NCBI RefSeq assembly: GCF_004522215.1
Contig: NZ_SDLR01000005.1
Location: 589,086-653,085 of the forward strand
Origin: Ammoniphilus sp. YIM 78166
Lineage (GTDB): Bacteria; Bacillota; Bacilli; Aneurinibacillales; RAOX-1
DNA length: 64,000 nucleotides
Direction: 5' to 3'
The stretch's first letter is position 1; every line of letters begins with the position of its first letter. Below, in pieces: positions 42,169-51,628 of the stretch. The notes under the pieces were generated by a model that was not told where the DNA came from, made no database searches, and worked only from the letters and a program-made list of their open reading frames with translations. The translations under genes were made by a program, and so were the position numbers.

Positions 42169-42205
42169 GAAAAAAAGCACCAGGCTTTCTTTCTGGTGCT
42201 TTTTT
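42169..42205. terminator. Bidirectional terminator
   Basis: Stem AAAAAAGCACCAG / CTGGTGCTTTTTT, 9-nt loop, next to the 42213 gene end. Confidence 0.88.
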
Positions 42206-42212
42206 CCTTCTT

Positions 42213-42410
42213 CTATAAGCCTAGCCGTTTAAACTCCCGCTCTAGTATTTCAATCCACTCTTCCATCGTAACCCCATCCGGATTCTCCTCGGATGGTCTC
42301 TTATGCCAATCACTCTCCGGGAACATGCCTTGTCTGATATACATCTTTAGCTGGCGTATTTCCTCCAGCTCTAAATCGTGCAACTCTCTAAACCAAATGG
42401 CTTCATCCAT
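42213..42410 (-). CDS. Small 65-aa acidic protein, unknown
   Basis: Starts MDEAIWFRELHDLELEEIRQ after AAAGGAGATTGAACA; continues with DWHKRPSEENPDGVTMEEW. Helical and acidic. Follows the exported-protein gene at 21 bp, so likely same transcript; terminator adjacent. No family recognised. Confidence 0.6.
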   Translation of the reverse strand: MDEAIWFRELHDLELEEIRQLKMYIRQGMFPESDWHKRPSEENPDGVTMEEWIEILEREFKRLGL

Positions 42411-42431
42411 TGTTCAATCTCCTTTATCTAC

Positions 42432-42926
42432 TTAAGGAACATATTGCTCTGTTACTTTTACGATCACTCCACTTTGAAGTTCAATCCAGTATGGGATGTG
42501 GGCCTGATGCTGCTTATTTTTATTGAAGTGGTTTGCAAAGTTGTCTAGTGATACTTTTTGATCAAAATAAAAATTTCCATCTTTACGGCCGAAGGTTTGA
42601 AGCCTAATGACGGCCTTTTTAGACAGCTCAAACGTACGCAATTTAGGATTCACGTTACGAATATAAAAATCATTCGGCGCGAAGCACTCTGACTCGAAAC
42701 CCTTGCACTTCCCATCCTCTCTCATCGCACGATTGGCCGCTTCCCCCGAAAACCACTGAATATAATCGATGGTTACTTTATATTTTCCATTTTTCTGCTT
42801 TTGCACCTGCGTAATGTATCCTATTTGCTTCTCTACCTTTTGCGCGGAAGGGGCCGCTGAGGTAACCGAGCTAATAAACGAAAGAACCATGACAACACTC
42901 ATTAGAAACATGGACCATTTTTTCAC
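42432..42926 (-). CDS. Exported protein, unknown function
   Basis: 164 aa from GTG 42926 (GAGGAGATG upstream). Sec signal peptide (MKKWSMFLMSVVMVLSFISSVTSA). Mature part contains KVTIDYIQWFSGEAANRAMRED, a motif seen in a small family of exported Bacillales proteins, and two Cys near the middle. Function unknown. Confidence 0.65.
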   Translation of the reverse strand: MKKWSMFLMSVVMVLSFISSVTSAAPSAQKVEKQIGYITQVQKQKNGKYKVTIDYIQWFSGEAANRAMREDGKCKGFESECFAPNDFYIRNVNPKLRTFELSKKAVIRLQTFGRKDGNFYFDQKVSLDNFANHFNKNKQHQAHIPYWIELQSGVIVKVTEQYVP

Positions 42927-42984
42927 CGAAAATCATCTCCTCTTTCTTCATGCTACCTTTGACGAAGAGATGATGGTAAATGTT

Positions 42985-44415
42985 TCATGCTGGATCCCAT
43001 TTTTTACAACGGATATATCCTCGAAAGGTGGACTCTAGGATTCTACCTAGGTCGAATAAGGCCTTTTCATTTCCTACTCGGCTCACCAGTTGAAGGGCAA
43101 TCGGCATATTTGACTGATCCACTCCAATCGGTATGGTCAACGAGGGCAGTCCCAACAGATTGGCGAGAGCCACATAGGGGATGTAACGAAGAAAGGTTTT
43201 CTGAATAGAAAACAGTTCACCATAAAGCTGTCCATGTGGAAGGGCACCCCGATGATAAACAGGAAGCAGCAAAATCTGTTTAGCGAGTTTCTGCTCGCTC
43301 CATTGGTTCATGTCCTCTAAGGTGGCCACCAGCTTGTTCACTTGCTTACCTCGAGGCCTAAATAAGGATGCACCGATTAAAGCCCACGTCAAAAAACGAT
43401 GATAGGAGGTCTTTTCAAACAAGATTTCTTTGAGATACAGCGGAATCGGAGACATTCCTTTCTCCGGAAAGGCTGCGTCCGAAATGCCTTTGCCCGCATC
43501 GATGGACATTACTTGCTGCCATAAAAGAGCCAGCGTTTGAGGCTTGAAGGGAAATTCCTCCGTGATGGAAAAACTCGTGCCCAAAGCCGATTTTACGTTT
43601 AGGAGCAGCTGTTGGGTGTCCTCTCCTAAGGGGATGAACGTGTGAAAAGGTGGGAAACACAATTGGAAATTGTTCAAGTCTACATGAGGGGCCGGTGTAT
43701 TCGTTATGATCCCATTCATTGTCTCAGCATCGTTCACCGATTTCGCCATCGCTCCTATGCCTAACATATCCTGCTGTAAGGGTTCTGTGACAAAAGGAAA
43801 ATGCCCTTCTTGAGACACTTGATGTTTCCCAGACTTAAATCCAATCACTCCATTAAAATGGGCAGGAAACCGGATCGACCCCCCAATATCCGAGCCAATG
43901 CCAACGGCTGCCCCTCCCACAGCGATAAGTGCCGCTTCCCCTCCACTTGAACCACCCGCTGTCCGGGTAAGGTCCCAAGGGTTATTGGTCCGACCATAAA
44001 GCTTGTTGACCGATTCTTGACAGAAGCATAAGGTTGGCGTGTTCGTTTTTCCTAATACAATAACTCCTTCGGATTTGAGCCTCTGAACCACGGCCGCATC
44101 GGATTGTTCGATCCAATCTCTCCGATGGATCAGGCCACCGGTCGTTCTCATGCCTTTCACATGAAAAGATTCCTTCACACTGATGGGCACCCCAAACCAT
44201 TTTCCCTTCGCTTTCCCTTCCTTTAATAACCGATCGCATTCCTCGGCTTCGATCCGTGCTTGTTCAAATCGCTCTTCCACCATAGCGTTCAACTCTGGAT
44301 TAACCCGTTGAAGATGATCGATATAGGTTTCCGTTGCTTGCAATGATGTCACTACCCCCGCTTGAATGGCATGAGCCAGCTTAGTCGCATCCCAATCCAG
44401 GATGGTCTCCTTCAA
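42985..44415 (-). CDS. Amidase (amidase-signature family)
   Basis: 476 aa from TTG 44415 with a GGGGGGAG site. Ser-cisSer-Lys triad region visible: Lys in GVPISVKESFHVKG, GGSSGGEAAL and IGSDIGGSIRFPAHFNG. Hydrolyses an amide; family includes GatA but no gatB/C are nearby and the C-terminal half differs, so not the tRNA amidotransferase. Substrate unknown. Confidence 0.9.
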   Translation of the reverse strand: MKETILDWDATKLAHAIQAGVVTSLQATETYIDHLQRVNPELNAMVEERFEQARIEAEECDRLLKEGKAKGKWFGVPISVKESFHVKGMRTTGGLIHRRDWIEQSDAAVVQRLKSEGVIVLGKTNTPTLCFCQESVNKLYGRTNNPWDLTRTAGGSSGGEAALIAVGGAAVGIGSDIGGSIRFPAHFNGVIGFKSGKHQVSQEGHFPFVTEPLQQDMLGIGAMAKSVNDAETMNGIITNTPAPHVDLNNFQLCFPPFHTFIPLGEDTQQLLLNVKSALGTSFSITEEFPFKPQTLALLWQQVMSIDAGKGISDAAFPEKGMSPIPLYLKEILFEKTSYHRFLTWALIGASLFRPRGKQVNKLVATLEDMNQWSEQKLAKQILLLPVYHRGALPHGQLYGELFSIQKTFLRYIPYVALANLLGLPSLTIPIGVDQSNMPIALQLVSRVGNEKALFDLGRILESTFRGYIRCKKWDPA

Positions 44416-44539
44416 AACGCTCCCCCCTCTAATGGCAGCTACCTTATCTTTATACTATGTCAGAAAAGAGGAGTCTATATATTCCTAAAATAATAACCTT
44501 CGCATATACATGTCCTATATAAGACAAGAAGGTGAACGG

Positions 44540-46090
44540 ATGAAAAAGCAAAGCTTGGTCAAAGGAGCACTTGTCCTTACAGCGGCCGCATTTATAACGA
44601 AACTTCTCGGCTTTATCAACAGTGTCATACAGTCCCGTATCCTTGGGTCAGAAGGAATCGGTCTAGTGATGATGGTCATGCCTCTCATGGGGCTTCTGCT
44701 TACGCTGACCACCCTTGGACTGCCCGTGGCCATCTCCAAACTGGTGGCTGAGGCAGAAGCCCAGCAACAAGAGGGAAAGGTCAAGCAAATTCTAGCCGTC
44801 TCCCTCCTCATCACCGGCTCTATTGGCATCCTGCTTGTAGTGGTAACCTTGAGCTTTGGGCATCATTTTACGACCCACTTCCTTACCGATCAACGTGCCT
44901 ACTATTCTCTGCTCGCTTTGACTCCCATTATCCCTATTTTTGCCTTGTCAGGAGTGATTAAAGGGTATTTCCGGGGAAAACAGCAGATGAATCCGATCGC
45001 CATCTCTCAGGTACTAGAACAGGTCGTACGAATTGGCTTGATCTATGCTTTTGTTCAGTGGCTTCTGCCTTATGGCGTGGAATATGCTGCCGCAGGTGCC
45101 ATCTTGTGCGCGGTCGTCGGTGAAGCCGCTTCCTTATTATATTTGATCCTGATGTTCAAGAAAGGCTCCTTATTAAGAAGCTTTGAAACATCCGGGTCAA
45201 AAAGTACACTCTATGAACTCCTCCACACGGGACTACCCACTACAGGCAATGGCTTTATTCACTCCATTGCCCGCGTGATCTCCCCGATCCTCATTACACA
45301 GGGCCTTGCCAAGGCCGGAATGAGCTCGGTCCTGATTACCAAGCAATTTGGCCTGCTGGCGGGCTTCGTTATGCCATTACTTTTTTTTCCTGGGTTTATT
45401 AACCATTCCTTAGCTGTTGCCTTAGTTCCGGCCATCAGCGAAGCAAATGTCCAAAAAAACTTCCGACTTATCCACGAGCGCGTCTACCAAGCTATTCGCA
45501 TCGCTTTAATCGTCGGGATGCCGAGTACCGTGATCCTCACCATTTTCGCTGAACCGCTCATGACGGTGATTTATCATGCCTCTGAAGCTGCTGTACTGCT
45601 TCAGGTTTTAGCACCCTTTTTCTTGTTTCACTACTTCCATGCTCCCTTGCAATCCACCTTAGTCGGCCTCGGATACGCTAAAGCGGCTATGTACAATAAC
45701 CTGATCGCCCGTTGTACAAGCTTGCTCTTGATTTATCCTTTATGCTCTAATCCGAAGCTCGGCATTATGGGAGTCGTATTAGCGATGAGCATCGGGGTGG
45801 TCCTAGAAACCTTTCTTCACTTCTTTTCCCAAGTCAAACTGATTGGATACCGCTTGAACACAATAGAGATGCTGAAGATCGTCATCGCAGGCTTACTAAT
45901 GGGATACTTGGGTAAGTGGATGTTTGCTAAGCTTAGTGATCTAAGTCTGATCGGACAAACTAGCTTGTCTGTTGCGGGGGCGCTTTTCCTTTACAGCTGT
46001 TTACTCGTGTTCTTTCGTGTGGTCCGTCGTCGAGATATCCTCCGCATTCCCAAGATAGGCCCTAAGGTAGCCTTTCTATTCCCGCGCTAG
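44540..46090 (+). CDS. SpoVB-like MVF/MATE-superfamily flippase
   Basis: 516 aa from ATG 44540 (GAAGGTGAACGG upstream); about 14 membrane segments. Starts MKKQSLVKGALVLTAAAFIT and contains FINSVIQSRILGSEGIGLV and FFPGFINHSLAVALVPAISEA, typical of stage V sporulation protein B, a lipid II-type flippase needed for spore cortex. Several paralogs of SpoVB exist in Bacillales, so the exact gene name is not assigned. Supports a spore-forming host. Confidence 0.85.
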   Translation: MKKQSLVKGALVLTAAAFITKLLGFINSVIQSRILGSEGIGLVMMVMPLMGLLLTLTTLGLPVAISKLVAEAEAQQQEGKVKQILAVSLLITGSIGILLVVVTLSFGHHFTTHFLTDQRAYYSLLALTPIIPIFALSGVIKGYFRGKQQMNPIAISQVLEQVVRIGLIYAFVQWLLPYGVEYAAAGAILCAVVGEAASLLYLILMFKKGSLLRSFETSGSKSTLYELLHTGLPTTGNGFIHSIARVISPILITQGLAKAGMSSVLITKQFGLLAGFVMPLLFFPGFINHSLAVALVPAISEANVQKNFRLIHERVYQAIRIALIVGMPSTVILTIFAEPLMTVIYHASEAAVLLQVLAPFFLFHYFHAPLQSTLVGLGYAKAAMYNNLIARCTSLLLIYPLCSNPKLGIMGVVLAMSIGVVLETFLHFFSQVKLIGYRLNTIEMLKIVIAGLLMGYLGKWMFAKLSDLSLIGQTSLSVAGALFLYSCLLVFFRVVRRRDILRIPKIGPKVAFLFPR

Positions 46091-46171
46091 TCAAGTGGAG
46101 CATATTCCCGTCCTCAGCCCATACACTCTTTATGATATGATGGTAGAATATCATGTCGTAAGGAGCTACTA

Positions 46172-47530
46172 ATGAGTAAACCTTTTGATTTTACAGAAGG
46201 AAATTTGCTAAAACAGATGATCGCTTTTTCCATACCCATCTTCTTGACCAATATTCTTCAGATTTCCTATCAGCTGGTTGACAGCATGTGGGTGGGCAAA
46301 CTAGTCGGCAGCCATGCTTTAGGTGCTGTAGCCATATCCGGCTCCGTTTTGTTCGCTGTTTTATCCTTTATCATCGGGATCAATGGAGCAACGTTAACCG
46401 TTTTATCCCAACAGCGCGGAAAAAAAGATGAGCAGGGTCTGAGTGAGTCGCTTAACGCTTTTGTCGTGGTGCTCTCTGTCCTTACCCTTGTTCTTGGTTT
46501 GGTCGGGTATCTGTCAACGGACACCCTCCTGCGATGGTTAGGCACACCTGACGAGCTTCTCCCTCTCGCTAGCGCTTATCTTCATATTAATTTTTTAGGG
46601 ATCCTCTTTTTGTTTGGCTACAACTTTATTGGAACGGTTCTGCGAGCGATGGGAGACAGTCGAACCCCGCTTCGTTTTGTTTGGATAGCCGTCATCCTGA
46701 ATGCTGCAATTAATCCGCTGTTTATTCATACCCTCGGCTTAGGGATTAATGGCGCAGCTTACTCTACTGTGTTGTCACAAGGAACCGCCTTTTTATTTGG
46801 TATCGTATATTGTATTCGAAGCGGAAAAGCTCCCTTCGTTCGCCCTTATCTTCCTTCTTTCTTCTATTTGAAAACGATTATGAAGCTAGGGATTCCCGCA
46901 GGACTTCAAATGATGGCTATTTCTGCCGGGATGACGGCTGTCATGAGCGTAGTCGCAGGCTACGGGCAAATCGTGGTGTCAGGATACGGCGCAGCGAACC
47001 GAATTGAAAGTATCATCATGATCCCAGCCTACACCTTGGGTTCCGTCGTCAACAGCATGGCCGGCCAGAATATCGGAGCGAAAAGATGGGACCGCGTCAA
47101 CCACATTGCTTGGCTTGGCATTGCCGTGATCGTCACGATGATGCTCACGATTGCTGGTTTGGTCTACATGCTAAGTGGGACTCTTATCAGTGTGTTTATT
47201 GACGAGCCTGAAACTTTAGTATTTGGAACCTACTATTTGCAAGTAGTTGCTTTCTTCTATGTTTTCCTTGGGATCAATTTTGTGCTAAACGGAGTGATCC
47301 GAGCTTCCGGAGCTATGTTGACCGTTCTTATGCTGAATCTGGTATCCTTCTGGCTCCTCCGCTTTCCACTCGTCTACCTGTTCTCGGAATGGATGGGAGA
47401 AGAGGGGATTCCCTACGGTGTGGGCATCAGCTTGATTGTGAGCTCGATCTGTGCGAGCAGCTACTTCTTGCTTGGCGATTGGAGAAAGAAGAAGATCTTT
47501 AAGGAGGAACAGGGTCAGGTGACCGCGTGA
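46172..47530 (+). CDS. MATE-family multidrug efflux transporter
   Basis: 452 aa, 12 membrane segments in two six-helix bundles. N-terminal FDFTEGNLLKQMIAFSIPIFL and LVDSMWVGKLVGSHALGAVAI, second half LGIPAGLQMMAISAGMTAV are typical DinF/NorM-like. AAGGAGCTACTA site. Drug or organic cation antiport presumed. Array 2 begins about 85 bp downstream. Confidence 0.93.
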   Translation: MSKPFDFTEGNLLKQMIAFSIPIFLTNILQISYQLVDSMWVGKLVGSHALGAVAISGSVLFAVLSFIIGINGATLTVLSQQRGKKDEQGLSESLNAFVVVLSVLTLVLGLVGYLSTDTLLRWLGTPDELLPLASAYLHINFLGILFLFGYNFIGTVLRAMGDSRTPLRFVWIAVILNAAINPLFIHTLGLGINGAAYSTVLSQGTAFLFGIVYCIRSGKAPFVRPYLPSFFYLKTIMKLGIPAGLQMMAISAGMTAVMSVVAGYGQIVVSGYGAANRIESIIMIPAYTLGSVVNSMAGQNIGAKRWDRVNHIAWLGIAVIVTMMLTIAGLVYMLSGTLISVFIDEPETLVFGTYYLQVVAFFYVFLGINFVLNGVIRASGAMLTVLMLNLVSFWLLRFPLVYLFSEWMGEEGIPYGVGISLIVSSICASSYFLLGDWRKKKIFKEEQGQVTA

Positions 47531-47614
47531 GGAGTGGGGGGTGTGTGAGGCGGGACGGATCGGGGCCCCATTCGCCGCGGTTGAGGGCATGAGGGAGAGA
47601 GAGACAGTATGATG

Positions 47615-48238
47615 CCCTCCTTCACTCCGGATGATACTCTCAAAATGCTACTAAGCCAAAATCAGTGCATCATTGACGCCGGATGATTCACTCAAATCAC
47701 TCCCGAGCCAAAATGGAGGCATCATAGACGCCGGATGACTCACTCAAATCGCTCCCAATCCAAAATCAAGGCATCATACACTACCTATGATGCACTCAAA
47801 CTGCTCCCGAGCCAAAATCAGTGCATCATTGACGCCGGATGATTCACTCAAATGGCTCCCGAGCCAAAATCAAGGCATCATACACTACCTATGATGCACT
47901 CAAACGGCTCCCGAGCCAAGATCAGTGTATCAAAGACGCCGAATGATTCACTCAAATGGCTCCCGAGCCAAAATCAAGGCATCATACACGACCTATGATT
48001 CACTCAAATGGCTCTCGAGCCAAAATCAAGGCATCATGCACGACCTATGATTCACTCAAATCGCTCCCGAGTCAAAATCAAGGCATCATAGACTCTGGAT
48101 GATTCACTCAAATGACTCCCGAGCCAAAATCAGTGCATCATTGACGCCGGATGATTCACTCAAATGGCTCCCAAGCCCAATTCTGTGCATCATAGACCGC
48201 CGAATGATTCACTCAAATGGCCCCCAAGCACTATCCCC
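47615..48238. repeat. Tandem array 2: about twelve 52-bp units
   Basis: Units starting GCATCAT or a variant occur at 47667, 47719, 47771, 47823, 47875, 47927, 47979, 48031, 48083, 48135 and 48187, exactly 52 bp apart, with a decayed unit before. Each unit holds GCATCAT...ATGATTCAC (inverted repeat, 8-9 nt loop) and GGCTCCCGAGCC. Two types of centre alternate irregularly: GACGCCGG and CACTACCT/CACGACCT. Non-coding (period not a multiple of 3). Lies between convergent genes, as does array 1. Confidence 0.95.
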
Positions 48239-48282
48239 TCCCCTGCCCTCACACCATCCCCCCCCTAACATCGCCCGCCCAC

Positions 48283-48585
48283 CTATGGACTCCTATACCG
48301 ATACATCGAATGATCCGCTCTAGCCTTGCGGATGGCATAAGTTACCGGGAGACCTCGGGCAACCCAGCGCAGGGCGCATAGGATGTTGGCCTCTTCCTCA
48401 AATTGCTCAACTATTGCAATTGTTTCTTCGTTAATATAACATTGGAGTTCATCCCACCCCATTGCGGAGTAAGCGTCATTTCCGTATGTTTTGAGTTCCA
48501 CAAAATCTGTAAAACTTGGTTTCTTTAACTGCATCAGCCTTCTCATTGCTTGCCTGCATTCTGGATGGACAAGATTTTCAGTCAT
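48283..48585 (-). CDS. Hypothetical 100-aa protein
   Basis: Starts MTENLVHPECRQAMRRLMQL, divergent from the next gene with 39 bp between starts. Helical, with WDELQCYINEETIAIVEQFEEE and a basic C-terminus. No family recognised; its end lies 45 bp from array 2. Confidence 0.6.
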   Translation of the reverse strand: MTENLVHPECRQAMRRLMQLKKPSFTDFVELKTYGNDAYSAMGWDELQCYINEETIAIVEQFEEEANILCALRWVARGLPVTYAIRKARADHSMYRYRSP

Positions 48586-48624
48586 TTCGTCAGTCCTATT
48601 CTATTAAATTAAGGAGGATTACGT

Positions 48625-48891
48625 GTGAGTATCCAACCGCTTTTACAAGAGTTAATCGATACACTATTAGGTTATCCTATTACTCTTTCGCTATCTCAAC
48701 CTCATCATTTTACATTAAAAACCACGACCATTTTAAACGACGTTACCATCACACCGGATGCCCAGCTTCAATTTACGTTCGATAACGGTTGTGTCCTACT
48801 ATGCCAATCCCCCGCTCACCTAGAGAAAAACAAATATGGCTACTGGATCACTTCACAAGGTGATGTGTCGGTAGTTATTCGCAGACTCTAG
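48625..48891 (+). CDS. Hypothetical 88-aa protein
   Basis: GTG 48625 after an excellent AAGGAGGATTAC site. Beta-rich, no Cys pairs or signal (LSQPHHFTLKTTTILNDVTI). Its last 17 bp overlap the convergent CWC gene. No family recognised. Confidence 0.6.
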   Translation: MSIQPLLQELIDTLLGYPITLSLSQPHHFTLKTTTILNDVTITPDAQLQFTFDNGCVLLCQSPAHLEKNKYGYWITSQGDVSVVIRRL

Positions 48892-49081
48892 TTTTACGCA
48901 ACTTATACTCCTCAAGGCACCTCTTACATATACAAGCTTTTCTGACCCATTCACCCGGAACGGAGTCAAGAAGCTCTTGAGGAAAACTCTCCTTTGAACA
49001 CCAGCAAGGGGCTGTTGTCTGGGCGAGATTGCCACAGCGATTCTCTTGACCACATAGAGGACACACGTTTTCAGGAATCAT
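48875..49081 (-). CDS. Cysteine-rich CWC-family protein
   Basis: 68 aa. Starts MIPENVCPLCGQENRCGNL and has APCWCSKESFP and CICKRCLEEY; the CPLCG...CG...CWC pattern defines the cysteine-rich CWC family, probably zinc-binding. Seven bp from the kinase-like gene upstream, likely operon. Confidence 0.85.
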   Translation of the reverse strand: MIPENVCPLCGQENRCGNLAQTTAPCWCSKESFPQELLDSVPGEWVRKACICKRCLEEYKLRKTRVCE

Positions 49082-49087
49082 CCCGAC

Positions 49088-49636
49088 CTACCCCCAAAGT
49101 TTTCCTTGTTTATACTGGCTAGCGATTTGTTCGATCCAAGCGGCACTCAGCTTTTTGGGGAATAAAGGGTTTACGTATAGATGATAGTAAGCTTTCTTTA
49201 AATCCTCCCAGCGGGTACAAACCCCTTCCCCTGAAAAACGGGCTAAATCAATCAGCTTCACGGTCTGGTCCTGCACAAGGATATTTTTAATGTGAACATC
49301 CTTTGGGTTTAATCCATATTGCCGAGCCATAGCTAAAGCCTTATCGATGTGCTTAATAATCGATTCTTGAATAAACCTTCCTTCAACGAGCATCTCGTGG
49401 ATCGTTTTTCCATCAAAGAAATCTAACACAATATAATTGCTGCCGTAATCATGCATCCTTAGATAATAAGGCTCAAGACCTCCCACTACCTCGTACGCAG
49501 CAATTTCTGCAGCGGCTGCATGTTCTTTTCCCGAGTGAAAAACCTTGATGACTCTAGGCACACCAGGAAGCTTATACACCTTAGCACTGCGGCCCTCCCC
49601 GATTTTTTCCCAATCAGCACTTTTGTTTATCATCAT
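49088..49636 (-). CDS. Small protein-kinase-like protein
   Basis: 182 aa from ATG 49636 (GGGGAAAGCCAGTC upstream). Protein-kinase-like fold: IGEGRSAKVYKLPG glycine loop, RVIKVF lysine, LNPKDVHIKNILVQD catalytic loop (Asp followed by N), VKLIDLARF metal-binding Asp. The N-terminal half of the usual kinase is compact, as in Bacillales YrzF-type proteins. Targets unknown. Confidence 0.78.
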   Translation of the reverse strand: MMINKSADWEKIGEGRSAKVYKLPGVPRVIKVFHSGKEHAAAAEIAAYEVVGGLEPYYLRMHDYGSNYIVLDFFDGKTIHEMLVEGRFIQESIIKHIDKALAMARQYGLNPKDVHIKNILVQDQTVKLIDLARFSGEGVCTRWEDLKKAYYHLYVNPLFPKKLSAAWIEQIASQYKQGKLWG

Positions 49637-49722
49637 GACTGGCTTTCCCCGTCTTTCCTTGATAATCATCCTCTTACGATATCATTACATAGATATTCAA
49701 TCATTTCAAAAAGAATGTTGTA

Positions 49723-49751
49723 TTGACTTTTTAATATGAGAGTTACATAAT
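49723..49751 (+). promoter_or_regulatory. Promoter of the peroxiredoxin gene
   Basis: TTGACT (49723-49728), 17-bp spacer, CATAAT (49746-49751), 36 bp before the chosen start. Confidence 0.6.
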
Positions 49752-49787
49752 GGGGGCAACATGATCACACACATGGAGGATGGAGAA

Positions 49788-50330
49788 ATGGCACAACGTC
49801 TCGTGGGAAATAAAGCACCCGATTTTACAATTGAAGTTGCTGAAGGTAATGGAAAAGATTTTGGAACCGTATCCCTTTCTGACTATAAGGGGAAATGGCT
49901 GATTCTGTTTTTCTATCCCTTAGATTTTAGTTACGTATGCCCTACAGAAATCACGGCTCTTAGTGATGCCTATCCTGATTTTGCGAGACTAGAGACAGAG
50001 ATCCTAGGCATTTCAACAGACTCAAAATACTCCCATCGTGCGTGGATTAACACTCCGCGTGACCAGGATGGACTAGGAAAGCTCAACTATCCTCTTGGTG
50101 CAGACCAGAACCATCAGGTGGCTAAAGATTACGGTGTGCTCGTAGAAGAACAAGGGGTAGCGCAACGAGGTCTGTTCATCATCGATCCGTCCGGTGAGTT
50201 GAAATATCAACTTGTTATGTATGAGAACGTCGGCCGCTCGGTGGAAGAGACCCTTCGTGTCCTCCAAGCGCTGCAGACAGGCGGTCTTTGCCCTGCGAAT
50301 TGGAAGCCAGGAATGGAAACCATTCAGTAA
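49788..50330 (+). CDS. 2-Cys peroxiredoxin
   Basis: 180 aa from ATG 49788 (GGAGGATGGAGAA). Peroxidatic Cys51 (PLDFSYVCPTEITAL) and resolving Cys168 (GGLCPANWKPG); Thr48-type position is Ser (FSYVC). AhpC/Prx1-like, reduces H2O2 and organic peroxides via thioredoxin. No ahpF beside it. Confidence 0.95.
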   Translation: MAQRLVGNKAPDFTIEVAEGNGKDFGTVSLSDYKGKWLILFFYPLDFSYVCPTEITALSDAYPDFARLETEILGISTDSKYSHRAWINTPRDQDGLGKLNYPLGADQNHQVAKDYGVLVEEQGVAQRGLFIIDPSGELKYQLVMYENVGRSVEETLRVLQALQTGGLCPANWKPGMETIQ

Positions 50331-50344
50331 GACACTGTACATAG

Positions 50345-50378
50345 AAAAAACGGGAGGTTATCCTTCCGTTTTTTTTCA
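50345..50378 (+). terminator. Terminator of the peroxiredoxin gene
   Basis: Stem AAAAAACGGGAGG / CCTTCCGTTTTTT with TTAT loop and T-run. Confidence 0.88.
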
Positions 50379-50432
50379 TTTGTGTTACAATTCAATATAT
50401 TAATAACAATATATCGCCATGAGGTATCCGTT

Positions 50433-51542
50433 ATGGGAATCAATGATGTCATTGTTTTCGTTATGATTATCTTTAGTATTACCGGAGCCATTGATAAGTG
50501 GCTTGGGAACAAATGGGGATTGGGCAGCCGGTTTACGGATGGCTTTATGGCGATGGGATCATTAGCCTTAGCTATGATCGGCATTGTCTCCTTAGCTCCA
50601 GTCCTCGCAAGTGTGCTTACGCCCGTCATCACCCCGATCTACTCTTGGATCGGTGCGGATCCAGCGATGTTTGCCAATACCCTGCTTGCTGTTGATATGG
50701 GAGGCTATGCGCTTGCCCAGGTGTTAGCCGGGTCCAAGGAAGCTGAGCTATTCGCTTGGGTTTTCTTAGGCACCATGATGGGGCCTACGATTGTGTTTAC
50801 CATCCCTGTAGCCTTAAGTATCATTCAGAAGGAAGACCATGTCTATTTTGCTAAAGGCATCCTGATTGGGATCATCACCATTCCTCTGGGCTGCCTTGTA
50901 GGAGGAGGCATAGCCGGCTTCAGCTTTAAGATGATGGCCATCAATCTCATCCCTACGGTTCTGTTTTCACTCGTGATTGCTGTTGGACTGTGGAAGATTC
51001 CCCAGCATTTGATTCGCGGTTTTCATTATTTCGGTCGGATTGTCGAGCTGATTACCCTCATTGGCCTCGTGGCTATCATGGTTCAGACGATGACGGGCTA
51101 TACGCTGATACCGGGTCTTGCCCCCATTTCTGAAGGGATTCAGACGGTTGGGCTGATTGCCATCATGCTTTCTGGAGCTTTCCCCATGGTATTCATCATT
51201 ACAAAGGCTTTCCGGCGACATCTGGAAAAGCTGGGCTCAGCCTTAGGGATTGGTGAAATCGCGACAGCAGGGCTAGTGGCTTCCTTAGCCCATAACATCC
51301 CCATGCTGGCTATGATGAAAGACATGAAACCGAGAGGCAAGATCATCAACACGGCATTCGCGGTTAGCGGCGCGTTTGTATTGGGAGGGCATCTCGGTTT
51401 TGTCGCGGGAATGAATAAAGAGATGGTTTTTGCCATGATCATAGGCAAGCTCTTCAGTGGAGTGAGTGCGATTCTCCTCGCTCTCGCCGTCACGCGTTCT
51501 CAGAGAATATCCGAACAAGACGAGCAAAAAATTTCGGTGTAA
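50433..51542 (+). CDS. EutH-like ethanolamine permease
   Basis: 369 aa from ATG 50433 (GAGGTATCCGTT upstream). Ten or so membrane segments. LLAVDMGGYALAQVLAGSKE and SLAHNIPMLAMMKDMKPRGK are hallmarks of EutH, ethanolamine utilisation permease. No other eut gene is present, so transport of ethanolamine for nitrogen or another small amine is inferred only. Confidence 0.85.
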   Translation: MGINDVIVFVMIIFSITGAIDKWLGNKWGLGSRFTDGFMAMGSLALAMIGIVSLAPVLASVLTPVITPIYSWIGADPAMFANTLLAVDMGGYALAQVLAGSKEAELFAWVFLGTMMGPTIVFTIPVALSIIQKEDHVYFAKGILIGIITIPLGCLVGGGIAGFSFKMMAINLIPTVLFSLVIAVGLWKIPQHLIRGFHYFGRIVELITLIGLVAIMVQTMTGYTLIPGLAPISEGIQTVGLIAIMLSGAFPMVFIITKAFRRHLEKLGSALGIGEIATAGLVASLAHNIPMLAMMKDMKPRGKIINTAFAVSGAFVLGGHLGFVAGMNKEMVFAMIIGKLFSGVSAILLALAVTRSQRISEQDEQKISV

Positions 51543-51543
51543 C

Positions 51544-51557
51544 GTGATAATCATCAC
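51544..51557. promoter_or_regulatory. CRP/FNR-type palindrome upstream of the RIC gene
   Basis: GTGATAATCATCAC, 72-85 bp before the start codon; same GTGAT-N4-ATCAC pattern as at 12789. Confidence 0.5.
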
Positions 51558-51628
51558 CGAGAAAAAAGGTCAAACCGTTTAAGATCAAAGTAGAAAGACA
51601 AACACTACGATGATCGGAGGAAAAAAAG

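Noticed and set aside
42985..44415. GatA subunit of the tRNA amidotransferase
   Set aside because: No gatC/gatB neighbours, TTG start, monocistronic, and the C-terminal half does not resemble GatA.
48099..48323. 74-aa frame inside array 2
   Set aside because: Repeat period 52 is not a multiple of 3, so the frame is chance; product is repetitive and lacks a ribosome binding site.
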